DNA of 64,000 bases from Pseudomonas sp. KBW05 (GTDB taxonomy: Bacteria; Pseudomonadota; Gammaproteobacteria; Pseudomonadales; Pseudomonadaceae), in the NCBI RefSeq assembly GCF_003852405.1, contig NZ_QAJM01000019.1, positions 1-64,000 of the forward strand, written 5' to 3'. The notes under the pieces were generated by a model that worked only from the letters and a program-made list of their open reading frames with translations, searched no databases and had not been told where the DNA came from. Below, piece after piece: positions 1-9,832 of this stretch. Made by a program: the position numbers and the translations under genes. Within the stretch, counting starts at the first letter, position 1. Every line of letters starts with the position of its first letter.

Positions 1-88
1 GGGAGCTTGCTCCCGCTGGGCTGCGAAGCGGCCCCAAAAGCTTGGGAGCGCTGCGCACTCCAGCGGGAGCAAGCTCCCTCGCCACATT
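1..88. repeat. REP-type palindromic repeat, cut by window edge
   Basis: Two inverted arms, GGGAGCTTGCTCCCGCTGG at the left edge and its complement ending about 82, followed by CTCGCCACATT. The same family occurs at 40799-40905 and, decayed, at 58701-58741. It lies immediately downstream of the 88-381 gene and would form a long hairpin at the 3' end of that operon. The outer end of the left arm is outside the window. Confidence 0.85.
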
Positions 89-381
89 CAGTGTTCAAGG
101 TGGTCGAGCAGTGTGGGGTCGAGCGGGTCCAGCGGGCGGCCGAGCATGCTTTCGGCGGCCAGCCACAATTGGTCCAGGCCACTCGCCAGTTCCTGCTTGC
201 CGGTGGCGCCGAGCAACAGGTACGAGGCGCCCTGGAAGTCTTCGACCTTGAGCCGGAACACCGCCAGCACCTGATTGATCGCCGCGATCCGGCGCAGGCG
301 TTCGCGGCGCCGGGGCAACTCATCGCCCAGGGGGTCGCTCCAGTGCAGGTCTTCGCCAAGCAGCCCGCAGAGTCCGCACAT
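88..381 (-). CDS. Conserved hypothetical small protein with MCGLCG N-terminus
   Basis: This gene encodes 97 residues and begins 13 bases after the stop of the SDR gene, so it is the last gene of the leftward catabolic cluster. The ATG at 381 is chosen because it follows a GAGCGGGG purine stretch and starts the conserved-looking part. The N-terminus reads MCGLCGLLG, a CxxC pair with Cys2 exposed if the initiator Met is removed. This resembles the start of class II glutamine amidotransferases (MCGI..G), but the protein is far too short for that fold. The rest is charged and leucine-rich with no membrane segment or signal peptide. I do not recognise the family. A metal or cofactor role through the CxxC is only a guess. 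Confidence 0.7.
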   Translation of the reverse strand: MCGLCGLLGEDLHWSDPLGDELPRRRERLRRIAAINQVLAVFRLKVEDFQGASYLLLGATGKQELASGLDQLWLAAESMLGRPLDPLDPTLLDHLEH

Positions 382-394
382 GGCTACACCCCGC

Positions 395-1144
<750 letters not shown>

Positions 1145-1174
1145 ATAAATTCTCCTGGATCAAACACAGACCCA

Positions 1175-1267
1175 ATGTGGGAGCGGGCTTGCTCGCCAAT
1201 ACGGTGTGTCAGTCACCATTGATTTATCTGAACCACCGCTTTCGCGAGCAAGCCCGCTCCCACATTT
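1175..1267. repeat. REPIN (paired REP, GTGGGAGCGGGCTTGCTCGC type)
   Basis: Inverted arms AATGTGGGAGCGGGCTTGCT and its complement flank a spacer of about 40 bases. It sits between the two SDR genes of the cluster. The left arm reads CTCGCCAA where other copies read CTCGCGAA, a one-base variant. Such elements can act as mRNA stability or attenuation hairpins within operons. Confidence 0.95.
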
Positions 1268-1280
1268 GGACCCAGTACAT

Positions 1281-2042
1281 TCAGTCAGGCCAACGCACGG
1301 TCAGCCCGCCGTCGATGATGATGCTTTGGCCGGTGAGGTAACTCGACGCCTCACTGGTCAAGAACTGCACCAGCGACGCCACTTCATCCGCCCGCCCTAC
1401 CCGTCCCAGCGGGATCGCCCGCGCGGCCTTGGCCAAGCCTTCCGGCCCCAGCGAGTTCTTCGCATCCAGCGACTGCGGCGTCTCGATCAACCCCGGGATC
1501 ACCGCATTGCAACGAATGCCCAGGGCCGCCAATTCCACCGCCAGCGACCGGCACAACCCCGGCACGCCGGCTTTGGCCGCTGCGTAATGGCTATGTTCCT
1601 GCCAGCCATACACGCCGCCGGCAATCGATGAAATCGCCACCAGCGCGCCGCCTTCGCTCATGTGTCGAGTGGCCGCACGGAAGGTGCGCATCACCCCCGT
1701 CAGGTCGACATTGAGCATCTCGTCCCACAGCGCGTCGGTCATCTCCAGCAGCGGCGCACGACGCAGCAAACCGGCGTTGGCCACGGCGTAGTCGAGGCGG
1801 CCGAAGTGCTGCACGGCTTGCTCGGCCAAGGCGTCCACCGAGGCCGTGCTGCCGACGTCCAACGGCAACATCAGGCATTCGCCGCCGGCTTCTTCCACCA
1901 AGGCCACGGTGGTGTGCGGGTCGTGGGGATCGGCCGGGTAATACCCGCCGACCACCGCCACACCGACTCGCGCATAGGCCACGGCGAGGGCTTGGCCGAT
2001 GCCGCTGGCGGCGCCGGTAATCAAGGCAACTTTACGGCTCAT
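1281..2042 (-). CDS. SDR family oxidoreductase
   Basis: A 253-residue short-chain dehydrogenase starting [10 protein letters not shown]. The ATG at 2042 is chosen because AAGGAG lies 7-8 bases upstream; the longer frame would overlap the MFS gene. It has GAASGIG for cofactor binding, ANAG in place of the usual NNAG, and YAAAK as the catalytic Tyr/Lys, and it ends in an SDR-typical [13 protein letters not shown]-like tail. It begins 10 bases after the MFS stop, so it is very likely translated from the same transcript. It differs clearly from the other SDR of the cluster, implying two separate oxidoreduction steps. Substrate unknown. Confidence 0.9.
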   Translation of the reverse strand: MSRKVALITGAASGIGQALAVAYARVGVAVVGGYYPADPHDPHTTVALVEEAGGECLMLPLDVGSTASVDALAEQAVQHFGRLDYAVANAGLLRRAPLLEMTDALWDEMLNVDLTGVMRTFRAATRHMSEGGALVAISSIAGGVYGWQEHSHYAAAKAGVPGLCRSLAVELAALGIRCNAVIPGLIETPQSLDAKNSLGPEGLAKAARAIPLGRVGRADEVASLVQFLTSEASSYLTGQSIIIDGGLTVRWPD

Positions 2043-2052
2043 CACACACTCC

Positions 2053-3393
2053 TTACTGAACGGTTTCCGGGCGCACATGGCGCGCGGCGAACATCAACAT
2101 GCCGGACAGGAAGCACGGCACGGCACCGAACCACAGCGCGGCGGTCTGCCAGTCGCTGCCGGCGGACAACACCTGGGTCGCGCCAAAACCTGCGACCACC
2201 GCACCAATCGGGCCCATGGCGTGGATGATCGCGCCACCGGTGGCACGGATGCTGGTGGGGAAGCTTTCGCTGATAAAGAACAGCGCCGCCGAGTACGGCC
2301 CGATCAGGAAGAACAGGCCCAGGCTGTACAGCCCGACCACCATCGCCATATTGCTCGGGCCAAACAGCATGCCGGCGAATGCCAGGCCGCCGAGCATCCA
2401 GCCCAGGCCGATCACATTGCGACGGCCGATCTTGTCGCCCATCCAGCCGTGGCTGAGGTAACCGCAGTAGCCCACCAGGTTCGACAGCACGAGGATGATC
2501 AGCGAGTTCTCGAACGAGATGTGGTGCACGCTGACGATCACCGACGTACCGAGCACGCTGAACACCTGGATCGCCGCCCAGTTGAGCAACAGCGCGGCGC
2601 CGATCACCAGGGTGGCGCGGCGGGCCGGGCCACGGAACGCGGCCTTGAGGCCGGCCTTGCTGTGTTCGTCGTAGTCCACGCCGTAGGTCACGGCGACGTT
2701 CTGCGCTTCAGTCACCGCGCCGCTTTTGCGCAGTTGGCTGATGCGTTCGTGGATCTGGAACTGCGGGCTTTCCTTGAGCTTGCGCGCCATGATCGCGATC
2801 ACAATCGCCGGGATCGCCGCGAAGATGAAGCAGCCCTGCCAGCCGATGATCGGCAGCAACAGCGCGGTCAAACCGGCGGCGATCAACGCACCGACCGGCC
2901 AGCCGCCCTGCACCAGGCTGTAGATAAAGCCACGGCGTTTGGTCAGGCGCGGGTCTTCGGAGGCGCCATACAGCTCGGTCAGATAGGTGGCGTTGACGGT
3001 TTCTTCGGCGTAACCCAGACCGCCCAGCGAACGGATCAGGATCAGCGGCGACTTGCCCCACGCGCCACCAATGGCGGTCAGCGCCGAGCACAGTGCAGAG
3101 CCGGCCACGGTGAAAATAATGCCTTTGCGGCGCCCCAGCTTATCGACGATAGGGCCGATAGCCAGAGCGACCACGGCGGTACCCACCGCCACCCATGTCG
3201 CGATCTCGGCTTGCTCCACTTCACCCCAGCCAAAGTGGCGGCCGATTTCCGGCAGCAAGGTGCCGAAGAGGATGAAGTCGTACACCGCAAACACCCAGGC
3301 GAAAAACGCGATCCAGGTGGCGAAGCGCACTTCCTTGGAGGTCAGTTGCCGGGGTTTCCAGCCAGTCAGGTCAAGCTTGTTGTAGATGGACAT
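2053..3393 (-). CDS. MFS transporter, organic acid/sugar type
   Basis: A 446-residue inner-membrane permease of the major facilitator superfamily with about 12 hydrophobic segments. Loop signatures DKLGRRKG after TM2 and GDKIGRRNV after TM8 are typical of the sugar/aromatic-acid H+ symporter branch. It lies 37 bases downstream of the deacetylase-like gene and 10 bases upstream of an SDR gene, so it is part of the leftward cluster and probably imports the compound those enzymes process. The central cytoplasmic loop is rather long and charged (about residues 205-255). The family does not allow a substrate call. Confidence 0.9.
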   Translation of the reverse strand: MSIYNKLDLTGWKPRQLTSKEVRFATWIAFFAWVFAVYDFILFGTLLPEIGRHFGWGEVEQAEIATWVAVGTAVVALAIGPIVDKLGRRKGIIFTVAGSALCSALTAIGGAWGKSPLILIRSLGGLGYAEETVNATYLTELYGASEDPRLTKRRGFIYSLVQGGWPVGALIAAGLTALLLPIIGWQGCFIFAAIPAIVIAIMARKLKESPQFQIHERISQLRKSGAVTEAQNVAVTYGVDYDEHSKAGLKAAFRGPARRATLVIGAALLLNWAAIQVFSVLGTSVIVSVHHISFENSLIILVLSNLVGYCGYLSHGWMGDKIGRRNVIGLGWMLGGLAFAGMLFGPSNMAMVVGLYSLGLFFLIGPYSAALFFISESFPTSIRATGGAIIHAMGPIGAVVAGFGATQVLSAGSDWQTAALWFGAVPCFLSGMLMFAARHVRPETVQ

Positions 3394-3430
3394 GGGTCGC
3401 GCCTCAGGGATGGGGGCTGTTTTTTAAGGG

Positions 3431-4309
3431 TCAGGTACGCGGTTGACGGCGGATAAAGTCATCGGCGATTTCGTCGAAGGTGACGAAGCGCACGCCGGCA
3501 TGGCTCTGGATGTGTTCGATCAGGCGCTCCAGCATCAGCAGCACTTGCGGGCGGCCGGACACGTCGGGGTGGATGGTCATGGTGAACACCGCGTGTTCGT
3601 GCTCGCGGTAGACCCAGTCGAACTGGTCGCGCCACATTTCTTCGAGGTGACGCGGGTTGACGAAGCCGTGGCTGTTGGGGGCTTTCTTGATGAACATCAT
3701 CGGCGGCAGGTCGTCGAGGTACCAGTTGGCCGGGATCTCCACCAGGTCGGTTTCTTCGCCGCGCACCAGGGGTTTCATCCAGGTGTCGGGGTGCTGGCTG
3801 TAGTCGATCTTGGTCCAGCTGTCGCCCTTGCGTACGTAGTAGGGGTGGAAGTCGTTGTGCATCAGGCTGTGGTCGTACTTGATGCCTTTTTTCAGCAGCA
3901 GCTCGTTGGTGACCTTGCTGAATTCCCACCACGGCGCGACGTAGCCGGTCGGGCGTTTGCCGGTGACCTGGGTGATCAGCTCGATGGATTTATCGAGGAC
4001 GATTTCCTCTTGCTCGGCGGTCATGGCGATGGGGTTTTCGTGGCTGTAGCCATGCACGCCGATTTCGTGGCCGGCGTCGGCCACGGCCTTCATCTGCTCG
4101 GGGAAGGTTTCCATCGAGTGGCCGGGGATAAACCAGGTGGTGCGCAGGCCGTAGCGTTCGAACAATTTGAGCAGGCGTGGCGCGCCGATTTCACCGGCGA
4201 ACAGGCCGCGGGAGATGTCATCGGGCGAGTCTTCGCCGCCGTAGGAACCGAGCCAGCCGGCGACGGCATCAACGTCGACGCCAAATGCACAGAGGATGTC
4301 TTTAGCCAT
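3431..4309 (-). CDS. Polysaccharide deacetylase-fold (NodB-like) hydrolase
   Basis: A 292-residue protein of the polysaccharide deacetylase/CE4 superfamily. The metal and catalytic signatures are visible: D12 and D14 in GVDVDA, H86 and H90 in HGYSH (HxxxH), PWWEF near 147, and a late His in [10 protein letters not shown] near 247. There is no signal peptide, so it acts in the cytoplasm. This branch includes allantoinase-like PuuE and HpPgdA-type enzymes, so it may hydrolyse a small amide or cyclic amide rather than a polysaccharide. It follows the amidase by 11 bases and precedes the MFS gene, which fits small-molecule C-N hydrolysis. Confidence 0.88.
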   Translation of the reverse strand: MAKDILCAFGVDVDAVAGWLGSYGGEDSPDDISRGLFAGEIGAPRLLKLFERYGLRTTWFIPGHSMETFPEQMKAVADAGHEIGVHGYSHENPIAMTAEQEEIVLDKSIELITQVTGKRPTGYVAPWWEFSKVTNELLLKKGIKYDHSLMHNDFHPYYVRKGDSWTKIDYSQHPDTWMKPLVRGEETDLVEIPANWYLDDLPPMMFIKKAPNSHGFVNPRHLEEMWRDQFDWVYREHEHAVFTMTIHPDVSGRPQVLLMLERLIEHIQSHAGVRFVTFDEIADDFIRRQPRT

Positions 4310-4320
4310 GGTGTGTCTCC

Positions 4321-5643
4321 TTAAATAGTCATTGCAGATTCGACGGACAACGCAGCGCGCAACAGGCGCGCGTCTTCCCCCGTCGGGGCGCTGAGCAGCA
4401 GCCCGGTGGGCAGGCCCAGGGCGTCGCGGCCGCTGGGCAGGTTCACGCCGGGCATGTCCAGGAAACTGCCGGGCATGGTCAGGCGCAGGGTGGCGAGGTT
4501 GGTGTGGGTGAACAGGTCATCGTCGGCCTCCAGCGGCGCCAGGGGCGGCGCGACGTGGGCGACGGTGGGGGTGATCAGCAGCGCGCCGTCGAGGTCGTCG
4601 AGCAGTTGTTGTTGCAGGCGGCGGCGAGCTTCGATGAGGAGCAGCAATTGGCTGGCGGGCAGCGCGCGGGCGGCTTCGAGGCGGCGGCGTACGCGGGGGT
4701 CGAGGTGGTCGGCGTCGGGGCTGTCGAGCAGAGCTTCGTGCAGGGCGAAAGCTTCGAAGGAACCGAGCCAGCCGTGGTCGCGGATCAACGTCAGGGAGGC
4801 CTGGAATGTTGGGCATTCACGTTCTTCGACGAGCGCGCCGGCGGCTCGGAGTTGCTCCGCAGCGCGCAGCAGGTTGTCGTGCACCGCCGGCTCGACGTCT
4901 TGCTGCGCCAATACAAAGCGCTGGCCCTTGAGGCTGCGGGGCGTGTGGACTTGGCGGCGGCCATGGAGCAGATCATCGATGGCCAGCGCGTCGCGCACGC
5001 TGCGGGTCAGCGGACCGAGGCTGTCGAGGGTGCGGGACAACGGGAACACACCGTCGCGGCTGTAACGCCGACTGCTGCTGCGGTAACCCACCACGCCATT
5101 CAACGCGGCGGGGATGCGGATCGAGCCGGCGGTGTCGGTGCCCATGGCAATCGGGACGATCCCGGCGGCAACGGCGACGGCCGAACCCGATGACGAACCA
5201 CCGGGGATGCGCGCCTGGTCACTGCTGTGGGGGTTGAACGGCGTGCCGAAATGCGGGTTGAGGCCCAGGCCGGAATAGGCCAGCTCGCTGAGGTTGGCCT
5301 TGCCCAGGCTGACCATCCCCGCGCGGCACAACAGGCCCACGCTGGGCGCATCGAGCAAGGCCGCAGGCGCGTTGCGGCGGTAGGCGGCGCCCGCCGTGGT
5401 GATGCTGCCGGCCACGTCGAACAGGTCTTTCCAGGCCAGCGGCACGCCATCAAACACGCTCAGCGGCTGGCCAGCCCGCCAGCGCGCGGCCGAGGCTTCG
5501 GCCTCGCGACGGGCACGCTCGGCGGTCAGGGAAATAAATACGCTGGGGGCCATACTCGCGTGGAGGAGTGCCTGTTCAAGCACCTGCACCGGGTCGCTGC
5601 GACCGCTGGCGAAATCCTCGGCCATTGAAGTGGCGTCTGACAT
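4321..5643 (-). CDS. Amidase signature (AS) family hydrolase
   Basis: A 440-residue amidase of the GatA/AtzF-type signature family. The Ser-cisSer-Lys triad is visible as K72 (WKDLF), S150/S151 in GGSSSGS, and S174 in DTAGSIRIP. The ATG at 5643 is chosen because GAGGG lies 9 bases upstream; a GTG 15 bases further up (5658) is possible but has no such site. It is the first gene of the leftward cluster, preceded by the operator-like repeats at 5664 and 5829. It should release ammonia or an amine from an amide in the cytoplasm. It is not a GatA, since no gatB or gatC is adjacent. Substrate unknown. Confidence 0.9.
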   Translation of the reverse strand: MSDATSMAEDFASGRSDPVQVLEQALLHASMAPSVFISLTAERARREAEASAARWRAGQPLSVFDGVPLAWKDLFDVAGSITTAGAAYRRNAPAALLDAPSVGLLCRAGMVSLGKANLSELAYSGLGLNPHFGTPFNPHSSDQARIPGGSSSGSAVAVAAGIVPIAMGTDTAGSIRIPAALNGVVGYRSSSRRYSRDGVFPLSRTLDSLGPLTRSVRDALAIDDLLHGRRQVHTPRSLKGQRFVLAQQDVEPAVHDNLLRAAEQLRAAGALVEERECPTFQASLTLIRDHGWLGSFEAFALHEALLDSPDADHLDPRVRRRLEAARALPASQLLLLIEARRRLQQQLLDDLDGALLITPTVAHVAPPLAPLEADDDLFTHTNLATLRLTMPGSFLDMPGVNLPSGRDALGLPTGLLLSAPTGEDARLLRAALSVESAMTI

Positions 5644-5663
5644 CAAGATGACCCTCACAAAAC

Positions 5664-5684
5664 GTACATATTAATAGAATGTAC
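5664..5684. promoter_or_regulatory. Candidate GntR operator 1
   Basis: GTACAT (5664-5669) and ATGTAC (5679-5684) form a perfect 6-base inverted repeat around an AT-rich 9-base core, just upstream of the amidase start and its ribosome binding site. The size and AT core suit a dimeric winged-helix regulator. The divergent GntR gene makes it the obvious candidate binder. Confidence 0.6.
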
Positions 5685-5828
5685 ATTTTACAAAGGCAGC
5701 TTTCATGCCAATCTCTGTGTCGCGGGTTTTACCCAACGCAGGTTTTTCGCCTAGATCTACGGGATAGATAGCTTGGATATCGGGAAAAATAGTTTGACGG
5801 AAGCCGGCGCAACGCCTTGAATGAAATA

Positions 5829-5853
5829 ATGTATCTTTTATTAATAAGTACAT
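5829..5853. promoter_or_regulatory. Candidate GntR operator 2
   Basis: ATGTA (5829-5833) and TACAT (5849-5853) repeat the arm sequence of the site at 5664, in opposite orientation order and with wider spacing, 82 bases ahead of the regulator gene. Two related sites in one divergent promoter region would allow joint control of the regulator and the amidase operon. Confidence 0.5.
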
Positions 5854-5935
5854 TTTGGTGCAGAAAAGTAACATTCCTACATTCCCAGCCCCAAAAAAGT
5901 GCCACCGACGTGGCGCAGGGTGACAGGCACAACTT

Positions 5936-6970
5936 ATGAGAGAATCCCCGGCCACCGTCCTACAAGCCCCTGAGAAAGCGATGAAAGCAGTGTCTGCCCC
6001 GGCCTCCCGCTACGCGATGATTCACCAGGTGTTGCGTGACGCGATCGTCAACGGCACGGCCCGCCATGGCCTGGTGTTGCTGGAAGCGCCGCTGGCCGAA
6101 TTGTTCGGCACCAGCCGCGTGCCGGTGCGCAAGGCCCTGGACCTGCTGCACGACGAAGGCTTGATCTGCCGCTTCAATGGCCGGGGTTACCTGATCAACC
6201 CCGAAGGCCTGGCGATGGAGCCGCTGCGCCTGCCCTTGAGTCATGCGCACCTGGGGCTCAATGGTGAAGCCGAGCTGGTGGACACGCGGCCATTGGGCGA
6301 GCGCATCGTCGAGGAAATCGGCGCGGCGCTGTCCACCTGCATTGCCTTCGGCCATTACCGCCTGGATGAGCAAGCAGCCGCCGACCACTACGGCGTCAGC
6401 CGCGCCGTGGTGCGTGAAGCGCTGATGCGCTTGCGCGACCGTGGCCTGGTGGAAAAGGAGCCCTACTCCCAATGGCTGGCCGGGCCGCTGACCGCGCGGG
6501 AAGTCACCGAAGACTACGAACTGCGCGCCTGCCTGGAACCCGAAGCCCTGCGCCTCAGCGCGCCGGGCCTGGATCGCGAGGTGCTGGAAGCGATGTTGCA
6601 GCGGGTGCTGGACGCGCAGGACAGCCCGCAGTGCAGCCTGGAAGCCATCGAGCAGATCGAAGAGGATTTGCACCAGCGCTGCCTCGCCGGGTTGCAGAAT
6701 CGCAAGATCGCCGCGCTGATCCGCCAGGGGCAGAGCCCGATGATTATCAGTCGGATTTTTTACCGGTTGCTGGGGATCGGCGCTGATCCAGCCATGTTGG
6801 CCGAGCATCGGTTGATTTTGGAGCTGTTATTGCATGGGGCGGTGGATGCGGCGGCGTTGAATCTGCGCGAGCATTTGCAGCGGGCGCGGCAAAGAATGTT
6901 ACAGCGCCTGAAAGTGTTGTCGGTGCTACCGGAGCAGCCACTCCCCAGCTACCTGCACAAAATCAGCTGA
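5936..6970 (+). CDS. GntR/FadR-type regulator with two winged-helix domains
   Basis: A 344-residue transcription factor divergent from the amidase cluster. Residues about 47-86 form one GntR-like helix-turn-helix (LAELFGTSRVPVRKALDLL). Residues about 142-176 form a second (AADHYGVSRAVVREALMRL), followed by a helical FCD ligand domain from about 190 to 330. Usual FadR-family members are 220-260 residues with a single HTH, so the extra 100 residues are accounted for by the duplicated DNA-binding module. The start at 5936 is favoured over an in-frame ATG at 5981; either keeps both HTHs. It probably represses the cluster until an intermediate binds the FCD domain. Confidence 0.9.
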   Translation: MRESPATVLQAPEKAMKAVSAPASRYAMIHQVLRDAIVNGTARHGLVLLEAPLAELFGTSRVPVRKALDLLHDEGLICRFNGRGYLINPEGLAMEPLRLPLSHAHLGLNGEAELVDTRPLGERIVEEIGAALSTCIAFGHYRLDEQAAADHYGVSRAVVREALMRLRDRGLVEKEPYSQWLAGPLTAREVTEDYELRACLEPEALRLSAPGLDREVLEAMLQRVLDAQDSPQCSLEAIEQIEEDLHQRCLAGLQNRKIAALIRQGQSPMIISRIFYRLLGIGADPAMLAEHRLILELLLHGAVDAAALNLREHLQRARQRMLQRLKVLSVLPEQPLPSYLHKIS

Positions 6971-6985
6971 CTGCACTCAATTCAA

Positions 6986-7092
6986 AATGTGGGAGCGGGC
7001 TTGCTCGCGAATGCGGTGGGTCAGTTAATACTTCTTTGACTGATCCACCGCATTCGCGAGCAAGCCCGCTCCCACACAAGCCCGCTCCCACA
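6986..7092. repeat. REPIN with an extra half-arm
   Basis: A standard pair of GTGGGAGCGGGCTTGCTCGC arms, with a duplicated partial right arm (ACAAGCCCGCTCCCACA) appended at 7073-7092. It lies between the GntR gene and lon, and serves as the likely 3' hairpin of the regulator transcript. Confidence 0.93.
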
Positions 7093-7209
7093 GTTGGACC
7101 TGCGGTGTACTGAAAAAAATTATGCAATATGTTGCTATCTCGCCCCCACCATTGAAACCACCGCTACCCCGCCCCATCTAACCTGCATACTTCCTGATGC
7201 AGGTGCCCC

Positions 7210-9630
7210 ATGAGCGACCAGCAAGAATTCCCCGAATACGATCTAAACGACTACGCCGACCCCGAAAACGCTGAATCCCCTTCGTCCAACACTGGCCTGG
7301 CGCTGCCTGGGCAAAACCTGCCGGACAAGGTCTATATCATCCCGATCCACAATCGGCCGTTCTTCCCGGCGCAAGTGCTGCCGGTGATCGTCAATGAAGA
7401 ACCGTGGGCCGAGACCCTGGAGTTGGTGAGCAAATCCGATCACCACAACCTGGCCTTGTTCTTCATGGACACGCCGCCAGAAGACCCACGCCATTTCGAC
7501 ACCTCCAGCCTGCCGCTGTACGGCACGCTGGTGAAGGTGCACCACGCCAGCCGCGAGAACGGCAAGCTGCAATTTGTCGCCCAGGGCCTGACCCGCGTGC
7601 GCATCAAGACCTGGCTCAAGCACCACCGCCCACCGTACCTGGTGGAGGTCGAATATCCGCACCAGCCGTCCGAGCCGACCGATGAGGTAAAGGCCTACGG
7701 CATGGCGCTGATCAATGCGATCAAGGAGCTGCTGCCGCTCAACCCGCTGTACAGCGAAGAGTTGAAGAACTACCTCAACCGCTTCAGCCCCAACGACCCG
7801 TCGCCGCTCACTGACTTCGCCGCCGCGCTGACGTCGGCCACCGGTAACGAGTTGCAGGAAGTGCTGGACTGCGTGCCCATGCTCAAGCGCATGGAAAAAG
7901 TGCTGCCGATGCTGCGCAAAGAAGTGGAAGTCGCGCGCCTGCAAAAGGAAATCTCCGCCGAGGTGAACCGCAAGATCGGCGAGCACCAGCGCGAGTTTTT
8001 CCTCAAGGAACAACTCAAGGTCATCCAGCAGGAGCTGGGCCTGACCAAGGACGATCGCAGCGCCGACGTCGAGCAGTTCGAACAACGCCTGCAAGGCAAA
8101 GTGCTGCCGGCCCAGGCGCAAAAGCGCATCGATGAAGAACTGAACAAACTGTCGATCCTGGAAACCGGCTCGCCGGAATACGCGGTCACACGCAATTACC
8201 TGGACTGGGCGACGGCGGTGCCGTGGGGCGTGTATGGCGAAGACAAACTCGACCTGAAACACGCGCGCAAGGTGTTGGATAAACACCATGCGGGCCTGGA
8301 CGACATCAAGAGCCGCATCCTCGAATTCCTCGCGGTGGGCGCTTATAAAGGCGAAGTCGCCGGTTCCATCGTGCTGCTGGTGGGCCCGCCGGGCGTGGGC
8401 AAGACCAGCGTCGGCAAATCCATCGCCGAGTCCCTGGGGCGGCCGTTCTATCGCTTCAGCGTCGGCGGCATGCGCGACGAGGCCGAGATCAAGGGCCATC
8501 GCCGCACCTACATCGGCGCCCTGCCGGGCAAGCTGGTGCAGGCACTCAAAGATGTAGAAGTGATGAACCCGGTGATCATGCTCGACGAGATCGACAAAAT
8601 GGGCCAGAGCTTCCAGGGCGACCCGGCGTCGGCGCTGCTGGAAACCCTCGACCCTGAGCAGAACGTCGAATTCCTCGACCATTACCTGGACCTGCGCCTG
8701 GACCTGTCCAAAGTGCTGTTCGTGTGCACCGCCAACACCCTGGATTCGATCCCCGGCCCGTTACTGGACCGGATGGAAGTGATTCGCCTGTCGGGCTATA
8801 TCACCGAAGAAAAAGTCGCCATCGCCAAGCGCCACCTGTGGCCAAAACAGCTGGAAAAAGCCGGCGTGGCAAAAACCAGCCTGACCATCAGCGACGGCGC
8901 CCTGCGTGCATTGATCGACGGTTATGCCCGCGAAGCCGGGGTGCGCCAGTTGGAGAAACAGCTGGGCAAACTGGTGCGCAAGGCGGTGGTCAAGTTGCTG
9001 GATGAGCCGGACTCGGTGATCAAGATCGGCAACAAGGACCTGGAAAGCTCCTTGGGCATGCCGGTGTTCCGCAACGAACAGGTGTTGTCCGGTACCGGCG
9101 TGATTACCGGCCTGGCCTGGACGAGCATGGGCGGCGCGACCCTGCCGATCGAAGCGACGCGTATCCATACACTCAATCGCGGCTTCAAGCTCACCGGGCA
9201 GTTGGGTGAAGTGATGAAGGAGTCCGCTGAAATAGCCTACAGCTACATCAGCTCGAACCTGAAGTCATTTGGCGGTGATCCGAAGTTCTTCGACGAAGCC
9301 TTCGTACACCTGCACGTACCGGAAGGCGCCACGCCGAAAGACGGCCCGAGCGCCGGTGTAACCATGGCCAGCGCGTTGCTGTCGCTGGCCCGTAACCAGC
9401 CGCCGAAAAAAGGCGTGGCCATGACCGGCGAGCTGACGCTGACCGGGCATGTGCTGCCGATTGGCGGGGTGCGTGAGAAGGTGATCGCGGCGCGGCGCCA
9501 GAAGATTCACGAGTTGATCTTGCCGGAACCGAACCGTGGCAGCTTTGAAGAGTTGCCGGAGTACCTCAAGGAAGGCATGACGGTGCACTTTGCCAAGCGG
9601 TTTGCGGATGTGGCCAAGGTGCTCTTCTGA
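7210..9630 (+). CDS. asrA: Lon-type ATP-dependent protease (second Lon, AsrA-like)
   Basis: An 806-residue Lon protease. It has an N-terminal Lon substrate domain, an AAA+ module with Walker A GPPGVGKTS from residue 392 and Walker B VIMLDEIDK, and a protease domain with the Ser-Lys dyad S714 (PKDGPSAG) and K757 (GGVREK). The acidic N-terminal extension (EFPEYDLNDYADPENAE) is unlike housekeeping Lon, which in pseudomonads sits with clpX. The downstream order of chagasin-like inhibitor and YhhN protein matches, from memory, PAO1 PA0779 (asrA, an aminoglycoside-stress protease), PA0778 and PA0777. It degrades cytoplasmic proteins; its substrates here are unknown. The gene name rests on synteny. 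Confidence 0.92.
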   Translation: MSDQQEFPEYDLNDYADPENAESPSSNTGLALPGQNLPDKVYIIPIHNRPFFPAQVLPVIVNEEPWAETLELVSKSDHHNLALFFMDTPPEDPRHFDTSSLPLYGTLVKVHHASRENGKLQFVAQGLTRVRIKTWLKHHRPPYLVEVEYPHQPSEPTDEVKAYGMALINAIKELLPLNPLYSEELKNYLNRFSPNDPSPLTDFAAALTSATGNELQEVLDCVPMLKRMEKVLPMLRKEVEVARLQKEISAEVNRKIGEHQREFFLKEQLKVIQQELGLTKDDRSADVEQFEQRLQGKVLPAQAQKRIDEELNKLSILETGSPEYAVTRNYLDWATAVPWGVYGEDKLDLKHARKVLDKHHAGLDDIKSRILEFLAVGAYKGEVAGSIVLLVGPPGVGKTSVGKSIAESLGRPFYRFSVGGMRDEAEIKGHRRTYIGALPGKLVQALKDVEVMNPVIMLDEIDKMGQSFQGDPASALLETLDPEQNVEFLDHYLDLRLDLSKVLFVCTANTLDSIPGPLLDRMEVIRLSGYITEEKVAIAKRHLWPKQLEKAGVAKTSLTISDGALRALIDGYAREAGVRQLEKQLGKLVRKAVVKLLDEPDSVIKIGNKDLESSLGMPVFRNEQVLSGTGVITGLAWTSMGGATLPIEATRIHTLNRGFKLTGQLGEVMKESAEIAYSYISSNLKSFGGDPKFFDEAFVHLHVPEGATPKDGPSAGVTMASALLSLARNQPPKKGVAMTGELTLTGHVLPIGGVREKVIAARRQKIHELILPEPNRGSFEELPEYLKEGMTVHFAKRFADVAKVLF

Positions 9631-9650
9631 TGGTTATGTAGTGCCTGGAC

Positions 9651-9746
9651 TGGCCCTTTCGCGAGCAAGCCCGCTCCCACATTTGACTGAGTACATCCTT
9701 TGGAATGCGGTCAAGTGTGGGAGCGGGCTTGCTCGCGAAGGGGCCA
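9651..9746. repeat. REP pair in outward orientation
   Basis: The two REP arms are swapped relative to other copies in this window. The left arm reads TTCGCGAGCAAGCCCGCTCC and the right arm GGAGCGGGCTTGCTCGCGAA, with outer TGGCCCTTT and AAGGGGCCA also pairing. It separates lon from the inhibitor gene. Confidence 0.92.
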
Positions 9747-9832
9747 GCACAATCAACACAAAACCCAGCTCTGTCACACCTTGTCTCATCTTCGGTTATG
9801 CTCGCCCTTCGTCGTGAATCAACGGAGCCCCC

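Noticed and set aside
88-381. Class II glutamine amidotransferase from the MCG start
   Set aside because: 97 residues is far below the domain size and no other conserved amidotransferase motif is visible.
4321-5643. Amidase as GatA of the Glu-tRNA amidotransferase
   Set aside because: No gatB or gatC next to it and it heads a catabolic operon.
5981-6970. Shorter start for the GntR gene
   Set aside because: Possible, but both starts keep both HTH regions; the 5936 start has an AGG-containing stretch upstream, so it was kept.
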